A stretch of 64,000 nt of DNA from NCBI GenBank assembly GCA_034509735.1, contig JACGWO010000003.1, forward strand, positions 37,098,466 through 37,162,465, given 5' to 3'. The notes under the pieces are model-generated. The model was not told the DNA's origin. It made no database searches and saw only the letters and a list, made by a program, of their open reading frames with translations. Below, piece by piece: positions 34,560 to 47,700 of the stretch. Source of the DNA: Sesamum alatum (taxonomy: Eukaryota > Streptophyta > Magnoliopsida > Lamiales > Pedaliaceae). Numbering within the stretch: the stretch's first letter is position 1; each line of letters starts with the position of its first letter. The position numbers and the translations under genes are program-made.

Positions 34560-36417
34560 ATTATTCAACAGATTAATAATGATAGACTGACTGGTTTTAC
34601 TGAGATCTGAGAAAAAGGGAAGATTCTCTCAGATGTTGCTTGCAGTTGAGGACGGAAATGTTTATATTGCCCTTCTGGTATTGCGTTGTGTTTGGCTAAT
34701 GTTTCCGTATTCAAGAAGCAATTATTTTAATACCTAGTAAGTGAACCAAATTGAATTTTTTATTTTAAATTTTATTTAGATTTTGTTATTTTATTTAATT
34801 TAATATATATAAGTTAGGTGTAAAAAAAATTACTTAAATCAAATGAATAATGTAATCTTTGTATATTCAGCACGTATATGTTAAATAAAGTAAAAAATAT
34901 AAAAGAATTTGAATTAGAAAATTCAGTTCATTCTCTTATGGATATCGGTCATTAGTGAATGTATGGTTGTTAGTAAATATATTGAACTGTTAAGTAATAT
35001 GATAATATGTAACCTACAATGCATCGATATTTAAAAATTTGCCTCGTGTGTCAGACACATATTGAACACCAACACGACGCCAACACTCATCCGATACATG
35101 TTGGGTAGGCATTTGTTTGTTCACAATTCAAAAGAAAAAAAGCAAAAAACACAGTATCGGACACGCTGTTTAACTTGTCCAACATGTAGAAAGACACGGC
35201 TATTTTTTTTTTTCTTTTTTTTTTTTACATCTTAAGAAGTATGGTGGCTAAGAAAAAAAATACTCAATTTGACTTCTCACTCATGAAGATTGTTAAAACA
35301 CTTTTTTTTTTTTCTTCATATCAGTTTTATTCCTCTATTTCATCGGGAGAACTCACTAGAAGAGAAGTCCGAATTTATATTTCAAACTCTATTTTCTTAT
35401 AAATAATGAAATAATCATGTATATTTTTTAAATCATGTACTTGGAAATAAGAAGTTAGACTTTTGACGTGTTCATATTATTTTAATGTTAATTTTCTTCC
35501 TTTGCTTCATGGTATCAAATATTATATATTTTAAATTTATGATAATATATATAAAAAATGAATATATTATTGTCGTGTCTATACTATATCATATTTTAAA
35601 TTTTTGAAAATTTTTATGTTGTAATATCCGTATCATATCATTTTCGTGTCATCATATCCATGTCCTTACATCAAATAATATAACTATTACTTCTATTACG
35701 AAAGGTACACAAAAAACAAAGGGTGCAAATTTTCCAATCAAATTCCAAATAGAGAAATTAGATAAAATAGGGAATCTCATCTCAAAGTTTGGCATAATAT
35801 TGGCCCAACCTCTTATGTGTTCCGTGCAAGATTTAAAGTTAATGCGGCATAATTGTACTAAAAGTATATTTTTTGGCCCTCTAGTTAGCCACTTATTCAA
35901 TTTCAATTCCTTAAAAAGTTATCCTCGATTTTGGTTTCTATTTTGTCCGAAGTTTTATAGAGATGGACAGTCTCGTCTAATCTGTATGCTAGTTTTAAAG
36001 AAACGATACGTGAGAGGCACGTGACTAAAAATATATAAGATTTGCGATTTTGTTGGTAATTGACTCATATTCTCATTGTTGTTAGTGTTTGGGTGAACAG
36101 TAAAGACCTACAAGTCAGAATATGAGTAAAGACCTAAAAAACGAGTACAAACATGTTCAACAATTACATCATTTTCATATTAATGACTTAAAATTAGTCA
36201 AAAGTTTGAGGAATTGAGGTTGTCTCCCTTGGCCTTGTGCATGATTTATTGGGATGTCATGTCATACTTTATATGTGAAAAGTAACTAAGTTGGATTAGT
36301 TATGGTGAAATGGAAATTGGAATGCTTCATCTACTGTGACGACGGTACAATTAAATACACAGATATGTCTATTCTCTTGATATTTTTGGATTGAGATAGA
36401 CTCGCAGTCACAAATAG
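34560..36417. other. gene-free AT-rich region
   Basis: No coding exon was recognised. It holds several T or A homopolymers and short chance ORFs. The 35652-36024 stretch is open on both strands but has no protein-like features. Confidence 0.5.
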
Positions 36418-37133
36418 TTAGGGGTGGGCATCAGGTTGGATATTCAAAATTTTAGCTAAGGCAACCAGAATAGTGCCCGTTCCAACTCGAAGTTTGCAGG
36501 TACCCGATAATTGGGTACATTGAATACCCAAAACTTTTTTTCATTTTTTAAAATTAAAAAAGACCATCAGAAGCACATTTTGTATGCTTCTATTAACTTT
36601 CTTTTTTTATTTATTACTAAATGTTAATTTTAAATATATATTATGAATATTTTAATATACTATTTTAATTATTTAATATATTAAGAAGAAGTAAAAACTA
36701 AAATTTGTAACTTCAATAAACTAAATTAAGCAGTGTAATGTCAAAGTAAATCAAATAAAACTAAATAATAAAAAGTAAGTTATCTATTATAAACTAAACA
36801 TATAAGACAATTAAACACTCAACACTAATATTTGAGTTTGGTAAATTTCTTTCACCCTCTTTTTATGAGATTTTAAAATTTATAGAAATACAAATTGTGG
36901 TAACACGAGAAAAACAAAAAAAAATATTTGAAAAGAAATTTTGTTGAGAAAAAAAAAATTAGTAAAAGAGAAAGAAAGTATATATATATATATATATTAA
37001 GAATATCAAGTACCAGATCAGGTTAGGTTCCCCTACCCAAAACCCGACTCAACTTTTGAAAATCGGGTATTGAATTACCCGATATTCATTTGAAAATCAG
37101 GACCTGAATTATCCGAACCGAACACCCACCCCA
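36418..37133. mobile_element. degraded hAT-type element
   Basis: The left end TTAGGGGTGGGCATCAGGTT and the complement of the right end TGGGGTGGGTGTTCGGTTCG resemble hAT termini. Subterminal TACCCGATAATTGGGTA and AAAATCGGGTATTGAATTAC blocks support it. The flanks ACAAATAG and ACACATGG match at 6 of 8 positions. A TA/GA-rich core contains no ORF. Confidence 0.55.
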
Positions 37134-37356
37134 ACACATGGTGTTGAATTTGATCCAATGAAGACGGACAGCGCAATTGCATGATGGAGGAATTCTCAAG
37201 CATAAAGCAAAGAGTAAACCTATGAAAGCAGAAAGAATTGATTCCCAGTTGTCTGAGTAGGAAATCCAGAAGAAACCTATTACCAGATCCTCCTCCTATA
37301 CACAATAACTAAATTACTTCAATCTCTGTTATAACATTACACACACATATATATGT

Positions 37357-37364
37357 ATATATAA
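37357..37364 (+). promoter_or_regulatory. TATA box of the HSP20-like gene
   Basis: TATATAAG lies about 90 bp upstream of the start codon, giving an inferred start of transcription near 37390 and a leader of about 60 nt. Confidence 0.55.
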
Positions 37365-37447
37365 GACATTCATCAATAGTCCACCAACCACAGAAAAAAA
37401 CATCCTAATTACCAAACATTAATTCTAGCTATATAGTATTACGTACT

Positions 37448-38697
37448 ATGGAAGGAAAAGCTAATGATGCAGCAGCGTACGAGGAATTCGAACCCTTCTG
37501 CAAATGGCAACGTAAGGAAGATCACGACCTTCTTGAAATCCATCTTCAAGGTGAATCAATATATAAATTGCACCTCGTGCTCTTTTTCTGGCTAAATGTA
37601 ACTTTGTCCCATAGTTAGTTTTACGTTCTTTAACTTTTTAAGGTATTATTTTGATCATACGTCATTTTAATTTTCGTGATTTTAGTTTTTTTTTTTTTTT
37701 TACGTAAGAGTTCACGAAGGGCGAAGTTCGGAGAAAAAAAATGACTTATATCACAAAAATTAAAGAAATTCATGATTAAAATGCTACCGTAAAAAGTTAA
37801 ATCATAAAAATTTCTGTCAAAAATAAGCCAACAGAAACAGTAGCCCCAATTCGAAAAGATCAAGTGAGATACACATGCACTTTTTCGGCAAAAAGAGTCA
37901 ATCTTGATGACGAAAATGATTGAAATCACGAAAATTAAAAAGATATAGAATCAAAATACTATACTAGTAATTTAAATGATGAAAATGCTAATTGAGCTAA
38001 GTTACGTGAATCAAAATGCATTTAAGCCCTCTTTTTCTCTCCAAATTCAGTTCCAACCAGCAGAAACAACACTGCTGTTGTACAATCATGTTTAATCAGT
38101 ATTCACTATGATTTTTCGCTTAAATAATCACGACAAGAAGTCATATTCGGCCAATAATATGTATCTTTCTCCATGCCTGCGATTTTTCAAGAATTCAAAA
38201 GGGAACAGCTGAAAGTGCAAATCAGCAACTATGGGATCCTCAAGATTTCCGGAGAACGGACAACATCATCAGATGCCTCAAAAAAGACCAGATTCTACAA
38301 AGAAGCCGCTGTCCCCAGCAGCAAATACGACACCCCTGCAATCCGTGCCAGGTTTGTGAACGGCTGTCTCTACATTACATTGCCAAAATGGAAGAGCTCA
38401 GCCCCTGATGTCAATGCAAACATGACGCCCAAAAGGGAGGAAACCCCGAAAAGACCGGCGGCAGAATTGACCGCGAAAGATCAACCAAAGGCATCACCTG
38501 ATCCTAAGGAGCAAGCAGTAAGTAGTTCAGGAGGTTCGGAATTTGAGTTTCAGGGCCGGAAAAGGGAGCCGGAGTTGGGACGGAGAGTGGCGAAGGTGGC
38601 GGTGAGCCTGGCGGCGACGGCTGCGGCCGTGGCGGTGTTCGTTGCTTATGTTGTTTATATGTGTAAGGCAACCGTTGGTGAGGTTTATGATGATTGA
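37448..38697 (+). CDS. HSP20-like protein with C-terminal membrane anchor (RTM2-like)
   Basis: Two exons, 37448-37550 and 38192-38697, join in frame (HLQ then EFKREQ) to about 202 residues. Residues about 12-105 form an alpha-crystallin (HSP20) domain: EFKREQLKVQI, YGILKISGER, and AxxxxGxL seen as RARFVNGCLYITLPK. A Pro/Lys/Glu-rich linker follows (TPKREETPKRPA). One hydrophobic helix near residues 168-191 (AATAAAVAVFVAYVVYM) ends in a short acidic tail. This layout matches plant proteins related to RESTRICTED TEV MOVEMENT 2, which are not heat-induced chaperones and are membrane-anchored; in Arabidopsis RTM2 limits long-distance potyvirus movement. Orthology to RTM2 itself is not shown, since the family is large. 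The 641-bp intron is mostly a MITE (37590-38028). Confidence 0.88.
37590..38028. mobile_element. 439-bp foldback MITE in the HSP20-like gene intron, exact 10-bp duplication
   Basis: The ends are GGCTAAATGTAACTTTG and the complement of AAAATGCATTTAAGCC. Arms share TTTTAATTTTCGTGATTT and AACTTTTTAAGG-type blocks. It is flanked by an exact CTCTTTTTCT at 37580-37589 and 38029-38038. It makes up about two thirds of the intron. Related to 4584-5038. Confidence 0.88.
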
Positions 38698-38699
38698 TA

Positions 38700-38924
38700 T
38701 ATTTGTTAATAAATTAGTGTACATGTGTTTCCCTGGTTTGAGCTGTAATTTGAAGTGATGGGCTTCATTTTCATCTCTCTTTTAAATTGTATTAATTGGC
38801 ATTGCTCATGGAAATTTGAAAAAAAAAATTGTAAATAAAAATAATACTTATTGTCTGGGATAATGTGACACTTTCAAGTGATACATAAATTCTCTATTTT
38901 AAATGATGATAGCTTAAAGTTTAA
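38700..38924 (+). other. 3' flank of the HSP20-like gene
   Basis: It contains the likely 3' UTR, with T-rich and AATAAA-like sequence (GTTAATAAATTAGTG near 38706), and no further gene. Confidence 0.4.
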
Positions 38925-39272
38925 GTCCCGTTTACTTTTTTAAATTAGTTAGGATAACCAGCTCAATTCAGGTCAAACAATTTGAATGCAAGCTCGAATC
39001 TAATCACTGTTCACTTGTTTCACTCATTCCATCAAATTTGGTGGGTTGAGTTATCTACCTTCATCTGCCCCCATGTGCATTAATTCCCCATGTCTATTAA
39101 GGTCATTTTCATGCTGACAATATTGTTATATGACAAAATAAACATGGGATTGATTTTTATAACTATAATCAATCTAAGTAAATGGATCACAAATAATTTC
39201 ATTTTTTTATAATCATTTAATTTTGATTTATGCTATCACCTAATTATCCCCGTAACACAAAGTAAACCAGAC
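38925..39272. mobile_element. Tourist-like MITE (candidate)
   Basis: Left GTCCCGTTTACTTT and the complement of the right end GTCTGGTTTACTTT are inverted. Matching ATTAGTTAGGATA / ATAATTAGGTGATA blocks extend the arms. TAA flanks the left end and ATAA the right end, consistent with a TAA duplication and one base of drift. Confidence 0.6.
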
Positions 39273-39966
39273 ATAAATCAAGATTCTTCAAAAATGTCAC
39301 AAACATTATAGTCTTGCGAAGTTGGCAGGAAAAAAGAAAAGAGCAAAGGATGGTTGTACCATCCATTCTAGATCATAAACATCGATATTAAGTTATCTTA
39401 GCTTATATTAGGTCTGACACCAACCTCGTTTTCGCTTATATGAAAAGTATCGCATTTGGACCTTTTGGTATTGTACACAGGTTCACCACTATATATATAT
39501 GGACTTTCTTTACCCGTCGTCTCCTGCTATCAAACTAGATGACTCTTCTTCATTGGGCCTCAACGTTTTTCAGTATCGAGCCAGAAGAATTTATAGGGAT
39601 AGATTTGAAAGGTCAGACATTAATAATAGCCCTCGGCTAGACATTAGAAAAGAATAAAATAAAGGAAGAGACAGAAAAAAATTTGGCACCGCAATAAGAA
39701 TTTCTTTGATTTGCAACCATCTCGGATACATTAAAACTTTTACTTTGCCTTTCACTTTCACACGTAGTGACCGTATCCCTCGAAATACAGAATATAATAA
39801 TACTTGAAACAGAAAGAAACAATAAAAGCCCAAAACTTAAAATATGCCCATCTGGACAAAGCCTACACCCTACTCAATAATCTTTCATCAGCAACTCCCC
39901 AGTTATTCCATTCAACAACACAAAATATCTTCTTTAAATTTGGAAAAACAAGCATTAAATGGGGGC

Positions 39967-42900
39967 TCATTTTGCACTGGCAAGCTTGGTCCGGAGTTGC
40001 TTGGCGGCAGCAACCATGTTCTCCAGGGCGGGCTTCACTTCCGGGTACTTGCGAGTCTTGAGACCACAGTCGGGGTTCACCCACAAGATGTTGGTTTCAA
40101 GCACAGCAAGCATCTTGTTGATTCTGTCGGCAATTTCTTCCGTTGATGGGATTCTTGGGGAGTGGATGTCATAAACACCGGGCCCGATTCCAGCACCATA
40201 CTTCACTCCCTCGCGGAACACTGAAAGCAGCTTCTCGTCTGAACGGGAGTTCTCAATGGTGATAACGTCAGCATCCATGTTAATGATTGAGTGGATGATG
40301 TCGTTGAAGTTGGAGTAGCACATGTGGGTGTGGATCTGTCGGTTGCCGACAAGGGGATTAGCAAAACAGGAAAATGTATTGTACCATGGGCCTAGTTTAA
40401 AGATAAGGAGAAGTTCATGAGATATTGAGTGAGAAAAGGCACCTGGGTTGTGTCTTGTACGCCAACGTTTGTGATTCTGAATGAGTGGACGGCCCAGTCC
40501 AAGTAGAAAGCATGCTCGGCCTTCCTCAGAGGCAAACCCTCTCTCAATGCAGCTTCATCGATTTGAATGACAGTAATACCGGCTTTCTCGAGATCCTCGA
40601 CCTCGTTCTTAATGGCCAAAGCAATCTGATAACAGGTCTCAAATCTGCAGAACCGAGAAATAGAAGTAAGTGCTTTTCTGAACAAAAAGAATCTGCCCAA
40701 ATGAAAGGAAAGCAAAACGAGTTGATCTCCTAACAAAATATGTAATCATGTGTTGAGAAGATAAATACATACCTTGGTTGGTCATTTCGAACAAAAGACC
40801 AGTTGAGAATGGTAACAGGGCCAGTAAGCATTCCTTTCATTGGGCGCTTGGTCATGCTCTGGGCAGCAGTGGACCAGAATACGGTCATTGGCTTGGGGCG
40901 ACTAACATCACCGTAAATGATTGGTGGTTTCACACAGCGAGATCCATATGATTGCACCCATCCATTGGCAGTGAAGGCAAAACCAGACAATTGCTCGCCA
41001 AAGTACTCAACCATATCATTTCTCTGTAATTTAGACATCCAAAAGATATTATTACCACAAATACTTCAAAGTGACATTTTCAGTTGTATTCATTGAACCA
41101 AATGGATAATTAATGTATTAGTTGTTTTTACAGATCAGAATCCTGATTAGCTTGCCTACCTCTGGCTCTCCGTGGACAAGAACATCAATGTCCAGCTCTT
41201 CCTGAAGCTTGACAACTTTGCTTATCTCCTCTTTGATAGACTTGATGTACTCCTCCTCAGATATCCTACAAAGAGAAATTGTATCTTTAGAAACAGACTT
41301 CAATGCTCAAGTAGATTACAGAGTCAAGGCAAAACACTCACTTATTGGCCTTGTATTCACGGCGCACTCTCCTGAGTTCAATGGTCTGAGGGAAGGAACC
41401 AATAGTGGTGGTGGGGAGGATTGGAAGGTTAAGCTTCTTTTGTTGAGCATCAAGTCTGGCACTAACATTTGTAGCACGGCGATGATCAGAACCCTTCAAA
41501 GCAGCAGCCTGGTTGGATAAAAGAAGAATGGCTGGTAAGGACACAATAGTGTAGCAGCAAAGAAACCTGAAAGTTCAAATGACGAATATGAAGATTCATT
41601 GACTTACAGCCTTTTGGACAGCTTCGTTGGTCACCCTAGGAGAGGATTTCCTGGAAGCCTGAGCTTGAGCATTGGCAGAGAAGAATGCCTGGAAAGTAGA
41701 GAACAGCATCAAAACATCAGCATGAGTAATAGGAAAAGATTATTCAGATGATCTGAAAGTAATAATGTCAAGATCTAATGAAAAAGATTAAAGAATTATA
41801 AAATGCCTTCAGGTCTCAATCTCAAAGGACAGAAGTTGTGACATATACCTCATCCTTCTGTCCAGACAACGCCTTTGCAAGAGCATTTACTTCAAGAACC
41901 TTTTGTGCTGCAAATGCAAGCCAGGATTTGATTTCTTTGTCCAGCTTAGGCTCATTTACCAGATCAACAGCAGTGTGGAGAAGTGAGCAGGAGGTGGACA
42001 CAACAAGCTTGTCTGCAGAAAAAAATAAAAGAAAAAATAAGACACCATTGAAAAGCAAACTTGAAAGCTAGTAAATAGGTGTTAGGCAATATACCCTTTC
42101 CAACTATGCCTTCAAGAGACTGCAGGGTGGTGAGAGATGCACTCAGATCATTAGCCCAGATGTTCCTTCCGTCAACAACTCCAGCAAAGAGGTATTTTCC
42201 AGAAGGAAATCCACTCTTGATCAAATCAAGGGTCTTGGTTCCACGAACCAAATCAAAACCAAAACCACAAACCCCTTTCAGTGAGGTGAGGGTTTTGAAT
42301 GTAGCCTCAGGTACATCAGCGAAATAAGTTTCAACTAGAACATTAAGCCCAGACAAAGATGATTCCAGTTCAGTGTAAGCCTTGGTGAATGCTTCCAACT
42401 GATGAGACTCAAGATCCAACACCAGGGTGGGCTCATCAAACTGGATCCAAGAAGCACCTGCTGCCTTAAGCTCAGCAACAACTTCCCTGCCAAGATATAC
42501 ATTTAAATACCAAATGTGATTACAATGTAAATGTTGAGAACATAGTGCAACTAGAAATATAGATAATTTTTTCTTACTTGTAAATTGGCAGAATTTTGTC
42601 AAGAAGAGAAAGAAGAGGGAAAGTTTTCTCAACACCCTTGGCAGGTTTAGAGAGCAACAAGTATGTAACAGGGCCAATAAGTACTGGAACGGTATCAACA
42701 CCAAGCTGCACAAAAGAACATGAAATTCATTACGTGGTGATTCACAATGAACGCATCCTTAAAGCGCATATTATTTGGAAGGATGCATGAGCGGGCTTTC
42801 CATTATTTAGAAACATTCAGGATTATCCCTTTTATTGGTTAAATTGGAAATACAGCAGGAGATTTACAGAGCTCATACCAATTTAGCCTCTTTGTACTCA

Positions 42901-43406
42901 TTAACTGCCTTGTGAGAAGCATAGGAAAATTTCACATCAGGTCCCAATTCGGGGACAATGAAGTGGCTGCATTTATAAACCAACATAATTAGTTAAATAA
43001 AAATCAATCGAGTGGGAAAAATAAAACCTTTTTCTGAAAATTGACCCGCTACTTACTAGTTGGTGTCGAACCACTTGGTCATTTCCATGGCAGGAACAGA
43101 AGCATTTCCTCTGGCCATGGAGAAGTAAGTGGAAAAACCAATCTCACCACCAGTCCAATTGTATCTCGGCGGAACGGCACCAAGCATTGCAGTTGTGTCA
43201 AGCACCTGATCATAGTATGAGAATGTGTTGCTGGGGATGTACTTGATCCCAGCTTCAGACATCTGCTTCCAAATGGATCCCCTGAGGTCAGTGGCTACCC
43301 TTTCCAAGTCCTCAGCGCTGCTCTTGCCATCCCAGAAAGATTCCAGAGCAAACTTAAGCTCTCTCTTTGGGCCCATACGGGGATACCCAACAATGTGAGA
43401 TGCCAT
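39967..43406 (-). CDS. METE: cobalamin-independent methionine synthase
   Basis: Eleven coding exons were traced: 43057-43406, 42879-42966, 42578-42705, 42095-42486, 41849-42012, 41608-41688, 41342-41508, 41160-41265, 40773-41023, 40443-40644 and 39967-40335. They join in one frame to 765 residues, the usual plant length. It starts [18 protein letters not shown], and ends [10 protein letters not shown]. The enzyme transfers a methyl group from 5-methyltetrahydrofolate to homocysteine to form methionine. Zinc ligands are visible: [12 protein letters not shown] supplies His and Cys, and [13 protein letters not shown] supplies the last Cys. There is no N-terminal plastid transit peptide, so this is a cytosolic type. 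It is preceded by a leader intron and a strong TATA box, consistent with high housekeeping expression supporting S-adenosylmethionine supply. Confidence 0.97.
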
Positions 43407-43410
43407 TTTT

Positions 43411-44598
43411 CTGATACACCAAATTCGATCAATAAAATCACATTTAGACCATATGATAGAAAATAATATTCTAGATAACATGCAAACATGTCCAAAAGAA
43501 GAGCAGGGGACTATAAAAGAAAACCAGGCCCTATGTGTATTCAGTTTAAAAATATTCAATTTCAGATAGTTGTATACATGTATATCTTAAATAATATAGT
43601 ATTAAACAAATGAGATCCCAGTAAACTGAAAAGTTCTCACCTTTTATTTTTCGTACTACTCACGTGCAACTTATTTGTCTGTCAGTATCTTCTATATATG
43701 CACATACAAGTGTGAGTATATCTATATATATGTATATGTATAATTTATACACATAAATATAACTCGTAGCCTGTTTTTACCACTAGATTCAACTAGCAAA
43801 TTAACATAGATTAGATTCCTGTATTAGCTTATTAGCATTAAGTTAATGAACATAAACAGGCATTATCAGGTTCTCATGAATGATGTGAGTTGAAACATAC
43901 AAGGAAAACTTCACAAATCAAGTGTTATAATCGATCTTCATGCATGGCCTAGACTAATCGAGCACTCAGATCCACAACATATACATAAACAATTCCAGAT
44001 CCAAGCAGAGGAGCAAAATACATACATGTTGACAACATGAAAATGCGACACAATGCAGACAGATTTAATTGAATTAATGATACTGAAAAGCCTCTTCATG
44101 TCAGATCTAATCAGAGCAAAGTTCCAATTCCAGATCTAATAGTTCCACGACCGAAATCTACCATTTAAAGCTTATCCTCATAATTTCATCCAAACCACCT
44201 CCCCGCCACCCAATCCACAGTCGTTTTCCCAATGCCATGTCAGCACAATGACGACACCAAATTTGCATTAAGACACAGCAAAATCTGTTGATTAACTACG
44301 AAAACAGAGCAAAAAGCATCGCACAGCCGAACATCAGAACAGAAACCTCCACCAGATCACGCAAAAACGTCACAAACATACTCTTACCAATAGATCTAAG
44401 CGAATTAAAGCAGAAACATCAAAACCGCAGCTCAAAAACTATAAATCCGACACTTCTCCAGAACCAAAAAACATGAAATAGCAGCACAATCGCAGAGATC
44501 GCGAAAGCAAAAGAATCACCACAAGAGATAAGAGAATTCAGCAAAGACTGAACACAACATGAACGACGAAGAACAGCACGAGGGCTGTGAAACCGTAC
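43411..44598 (-). other. METE: 1.2-kb leader intron of methionine synthase
   Basis: Donor TACTAAG then GTACGG at 44598, acceptor GGTGTATCAG at 43411, four bases before AATGGC. The untranslated first exon runs from about 44599 to about 44665. Large leader introns that enhance expression are common in plant housekeeping genes. Confidence 0.7.
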
Positions 44599-44689
44599 CT
44601 TAGTAGAAAAGGATCGGTATACAAAGATGAAGTACTGGTAGAGAGGTAGAGAAGGGCAAGACGCGAGTTGGAAGAGATGGAGAATGGGC

Positions 44690-44698
44690 TTATTTATA
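44690..44698 (-). promoter_or_regulatory. METE: TATA box of methionine synthase
   Basis: The minus strand reads CTTCTATAAATAAGCCC, a consensus TATA box about 30 bp before the inferred start of the first untranslated exon. Confidence 0.72.
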
Positions 44699-44715
44699 GA
44701 AGGAAATGATAAACT

Positions 44716-44760
44716 GGGGGTGGGGGTGGGGGTGGGGGTGGGGTTGGGGGTGGTGGGTGG
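44716..44760 (+). repeat. G-rich tandem repeat, potential G-quadruplex, in the methionine synthase promoter
   Basis: Several runs of four or five G separated by single T bases, then shorter G runs. The tract begins about 18 bp upstream of the TATA box. With many G runs of at least four and one-base loops it meets usual G-quadruplex motif rules. The G-rich strand is the template strand of the gene. Confidence 0.75.
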
Positions 44761-47700
44761 TACTCTGTAGATCTCGGAAAGTGAAATCTGCTGCTTTGTT
44801 TGGTTTAGTATCTATTTTTAGTTTTCAGTTCTTCCAATACTGAAAATATGTTTATTTATTGTATTATTACTTTTCTTTAATAATTACTTTTTTATATACA
44901 TAAAAAATTTAAATTATTAATTTTATAATTAAACTTATATTTTTCGTAATAATTTAAAACTATTAATTCTAAATTATACTAAGTATAACTATCAAAATTT
45001 ATTTAAATACAAATGTATTTAATTTGACACTATTAATAATAAAAAATAAAATTATTATTTTTCTCAAGTAAAAAATATATTAATTTGATACTGATAATTA
45101 TATAAAGTATGATATTATAAATTAATTCGAATATATTCTTATTTTCACACGAAAAAATTATACAAGATTAATTTTCGTGGCACACCGTTCTTACGTGCAT
45201 ATAATAAATAATATTTCATAATTCAAAATATATGAATAAATATATAGATCAACATATAATATTTTATAAAATAAATATTTTTTTTCAGTATTAGTATAGA
45301 TAGAATAGAAAAGGGCCTATTTGTTTTGTATCAATTTTAATTTTCACTGGAAATATGTATTTTGAATTTTGTATAAATTTTTACGTAAAATGATAATATA
45401 TTTTGATTAATTAACGAGATTATGATTTATATCAAATTGTGATGTCAAAATAGTATATTTTTAATAAAAAAATATATAAATAAATATTTTTTTACTTTAA
45501 TTACTATTTCAAAAATGAAAAATTGAAAAGGAAAACACAGCCAAATAGGCCTACAATTTTCACTAAGAAATAAAAAGAAAAACAAAACAAACATGGCATT
45601 TTGCGTACAACCATAGGCAGCGTGTTCTTCGACAAATATCTTTTTGGTGTATGTTGAATTCAGTGAAATTTGACGGGGGTAGTGAGATGACGCGCGGGTT
45701 GAGGTGTGTGATAACGCGCTGAGTTGGTTCACTTACCAACCCCCAGAATTGATGTGGGAGATCTCTCTCCATTGTGATTGGTCCTTGTCGGAATTTCGGT
45801 GATCTGGTTGGGACTTTTTTGTCTTTTAATTCTTATATACTATTTATGATGTTTTATTCTTTTTTTTTTTTCCTTTTAATTTTCAATTGAAATAAAGTTA
45901 TTAAATTATCAAATTTCATAAATAATTCAATCGGGCTCAATCCACTATTTATCACAGACACAAAAATAATTATCGTATTTTATGAAAATGGCGTTTAAAT
46001 AAAATAAAATGTAGCAACTTACAATCTCAAAAGAGTTAGTTTTGTTTAAAAAAAAAAAAAAAATTCTACATAAAATGTAAGGGTTTGAATAACTTTTGTG
46101 GTTGGAATCAATTTTAGGGAGCAAATGATGGTTTAATCAGTCCAACCTTCTGCTCCGAGTAATTCTCAAAACAATATAATGGATAAAAAGAAATATAATA
46201 TCTTTTTTTTTTTTTTTTTTTTTTACAGTAGGTGTTTCACATATAAATTTTTAGTGTCTTATAAGGGAAAATTTTATTTTTTATTTCGTAACTCAGGTTC
46301 GACATATTTTCAGATATATTACTTACGATATTGTCAAAAGTCATTTTCAATGCTCGTACCATTTTTTGTTAAGAAATTAACGAAAAAATTGGCGTGCAAA
46401 TCACGTGCCCATTATCTTTTCAAAATAAAGAGAAACGACTGTGTGGCTTGCACTTAATATTTTTGATCAATTTTTCTACCGAAAGTTGATAGAATGACTG
46501 AAAGGGATAATTTTTTAAAGTTATGAAATTATTTTCAATAATTTCGTAAATAATGGGATTAAAAACATAGAAATTTTAAGTTATGAGATAAAAAATAAAA
46601 TTTACGTTTGGACAGTTATATTTTTGGAAAACAATTAATCCTTCGCTCTTTCGAGTTTTGCGTGTTTTTGCGCTTTGTTGCTTGGAACAGAAATTATTTC
46701 AGTTAGCATTCTGAACATCTTAATTTTTATTTTTTTTTATATTGCCACATGGACCACATTTCATGGAACATTTTTATACATGTGGGTGATAGCACTTTTA
46801 CTCAATTTAGTTGAACAGTTTTCACTGGAAAAGCCATAAAATTCTCACCGTAACTTATGGTTGCCCATAGTGTATAGCGAAAAATTAGAGTTACTTGAGT
46901 TCTATACTTAGACCATGTTTATTGGGTCGAATTAGGTTGACATTTCGCTCAAATTCGATTTAGTTTTGTGTTTACTTAAAAAATAACGAAATGAGTGTTG
47001 GAAGGTTGGGCTCGGCATGAAGCGGGACCAATGACCGATTGCAATTCCATCCAATGAGGTGGGATACGTAATACGATCTAGCCCACGTGGTTCGTTGTGT
47101 TGTTTGTTGTGTTTGAATTTTTTTAACAGAAATTATACAAATTATCCCCAAATCTCTTAATTTTGAAAATATTTGAGTTTTCAATTAATCAATGTGACAC
47201 GTGGTTGACTAGAGTGACAAGCTTCTCAAGCACGAAACCACTTAATGCATTGCTCAATTACACTGTTGCATCATCATCATTTTAATTCTCAATTTTTTTT
47301 ATTTAGTAATTAAAACAAAATGAAGAGTAAAAGAAAAGATTGCTAAAATGTTGTAAGACCAAATGACATAATGACAAGTACCAAAAAGAGCTTAATAGTT
47401 AAATTCGAGTATGAAAATTTGCGTCCCTTGTGCCTTTCATAAATTTAATTTTATTTATTTTGCTAAAACACAGAAAATTAGGTCTTGAAAGATTCATAGA
47501 CCCTCAAATCACATGGGACTACTAGAAAACATTAATGTTCAATCTCAAAAGTGGCAATGCCTTGTTTGGCATTTAAGTGTTAACTCAAACCTTGCTTTTC
47601 CTCCGCAGGATTAAAATCTCGTTCAAACCCAGAAAATAGGGGTGATACCCTATAGATCTAGGAGCAAGGATTGCGTTTGTGTCATGTGTGTCGGTCAAGA

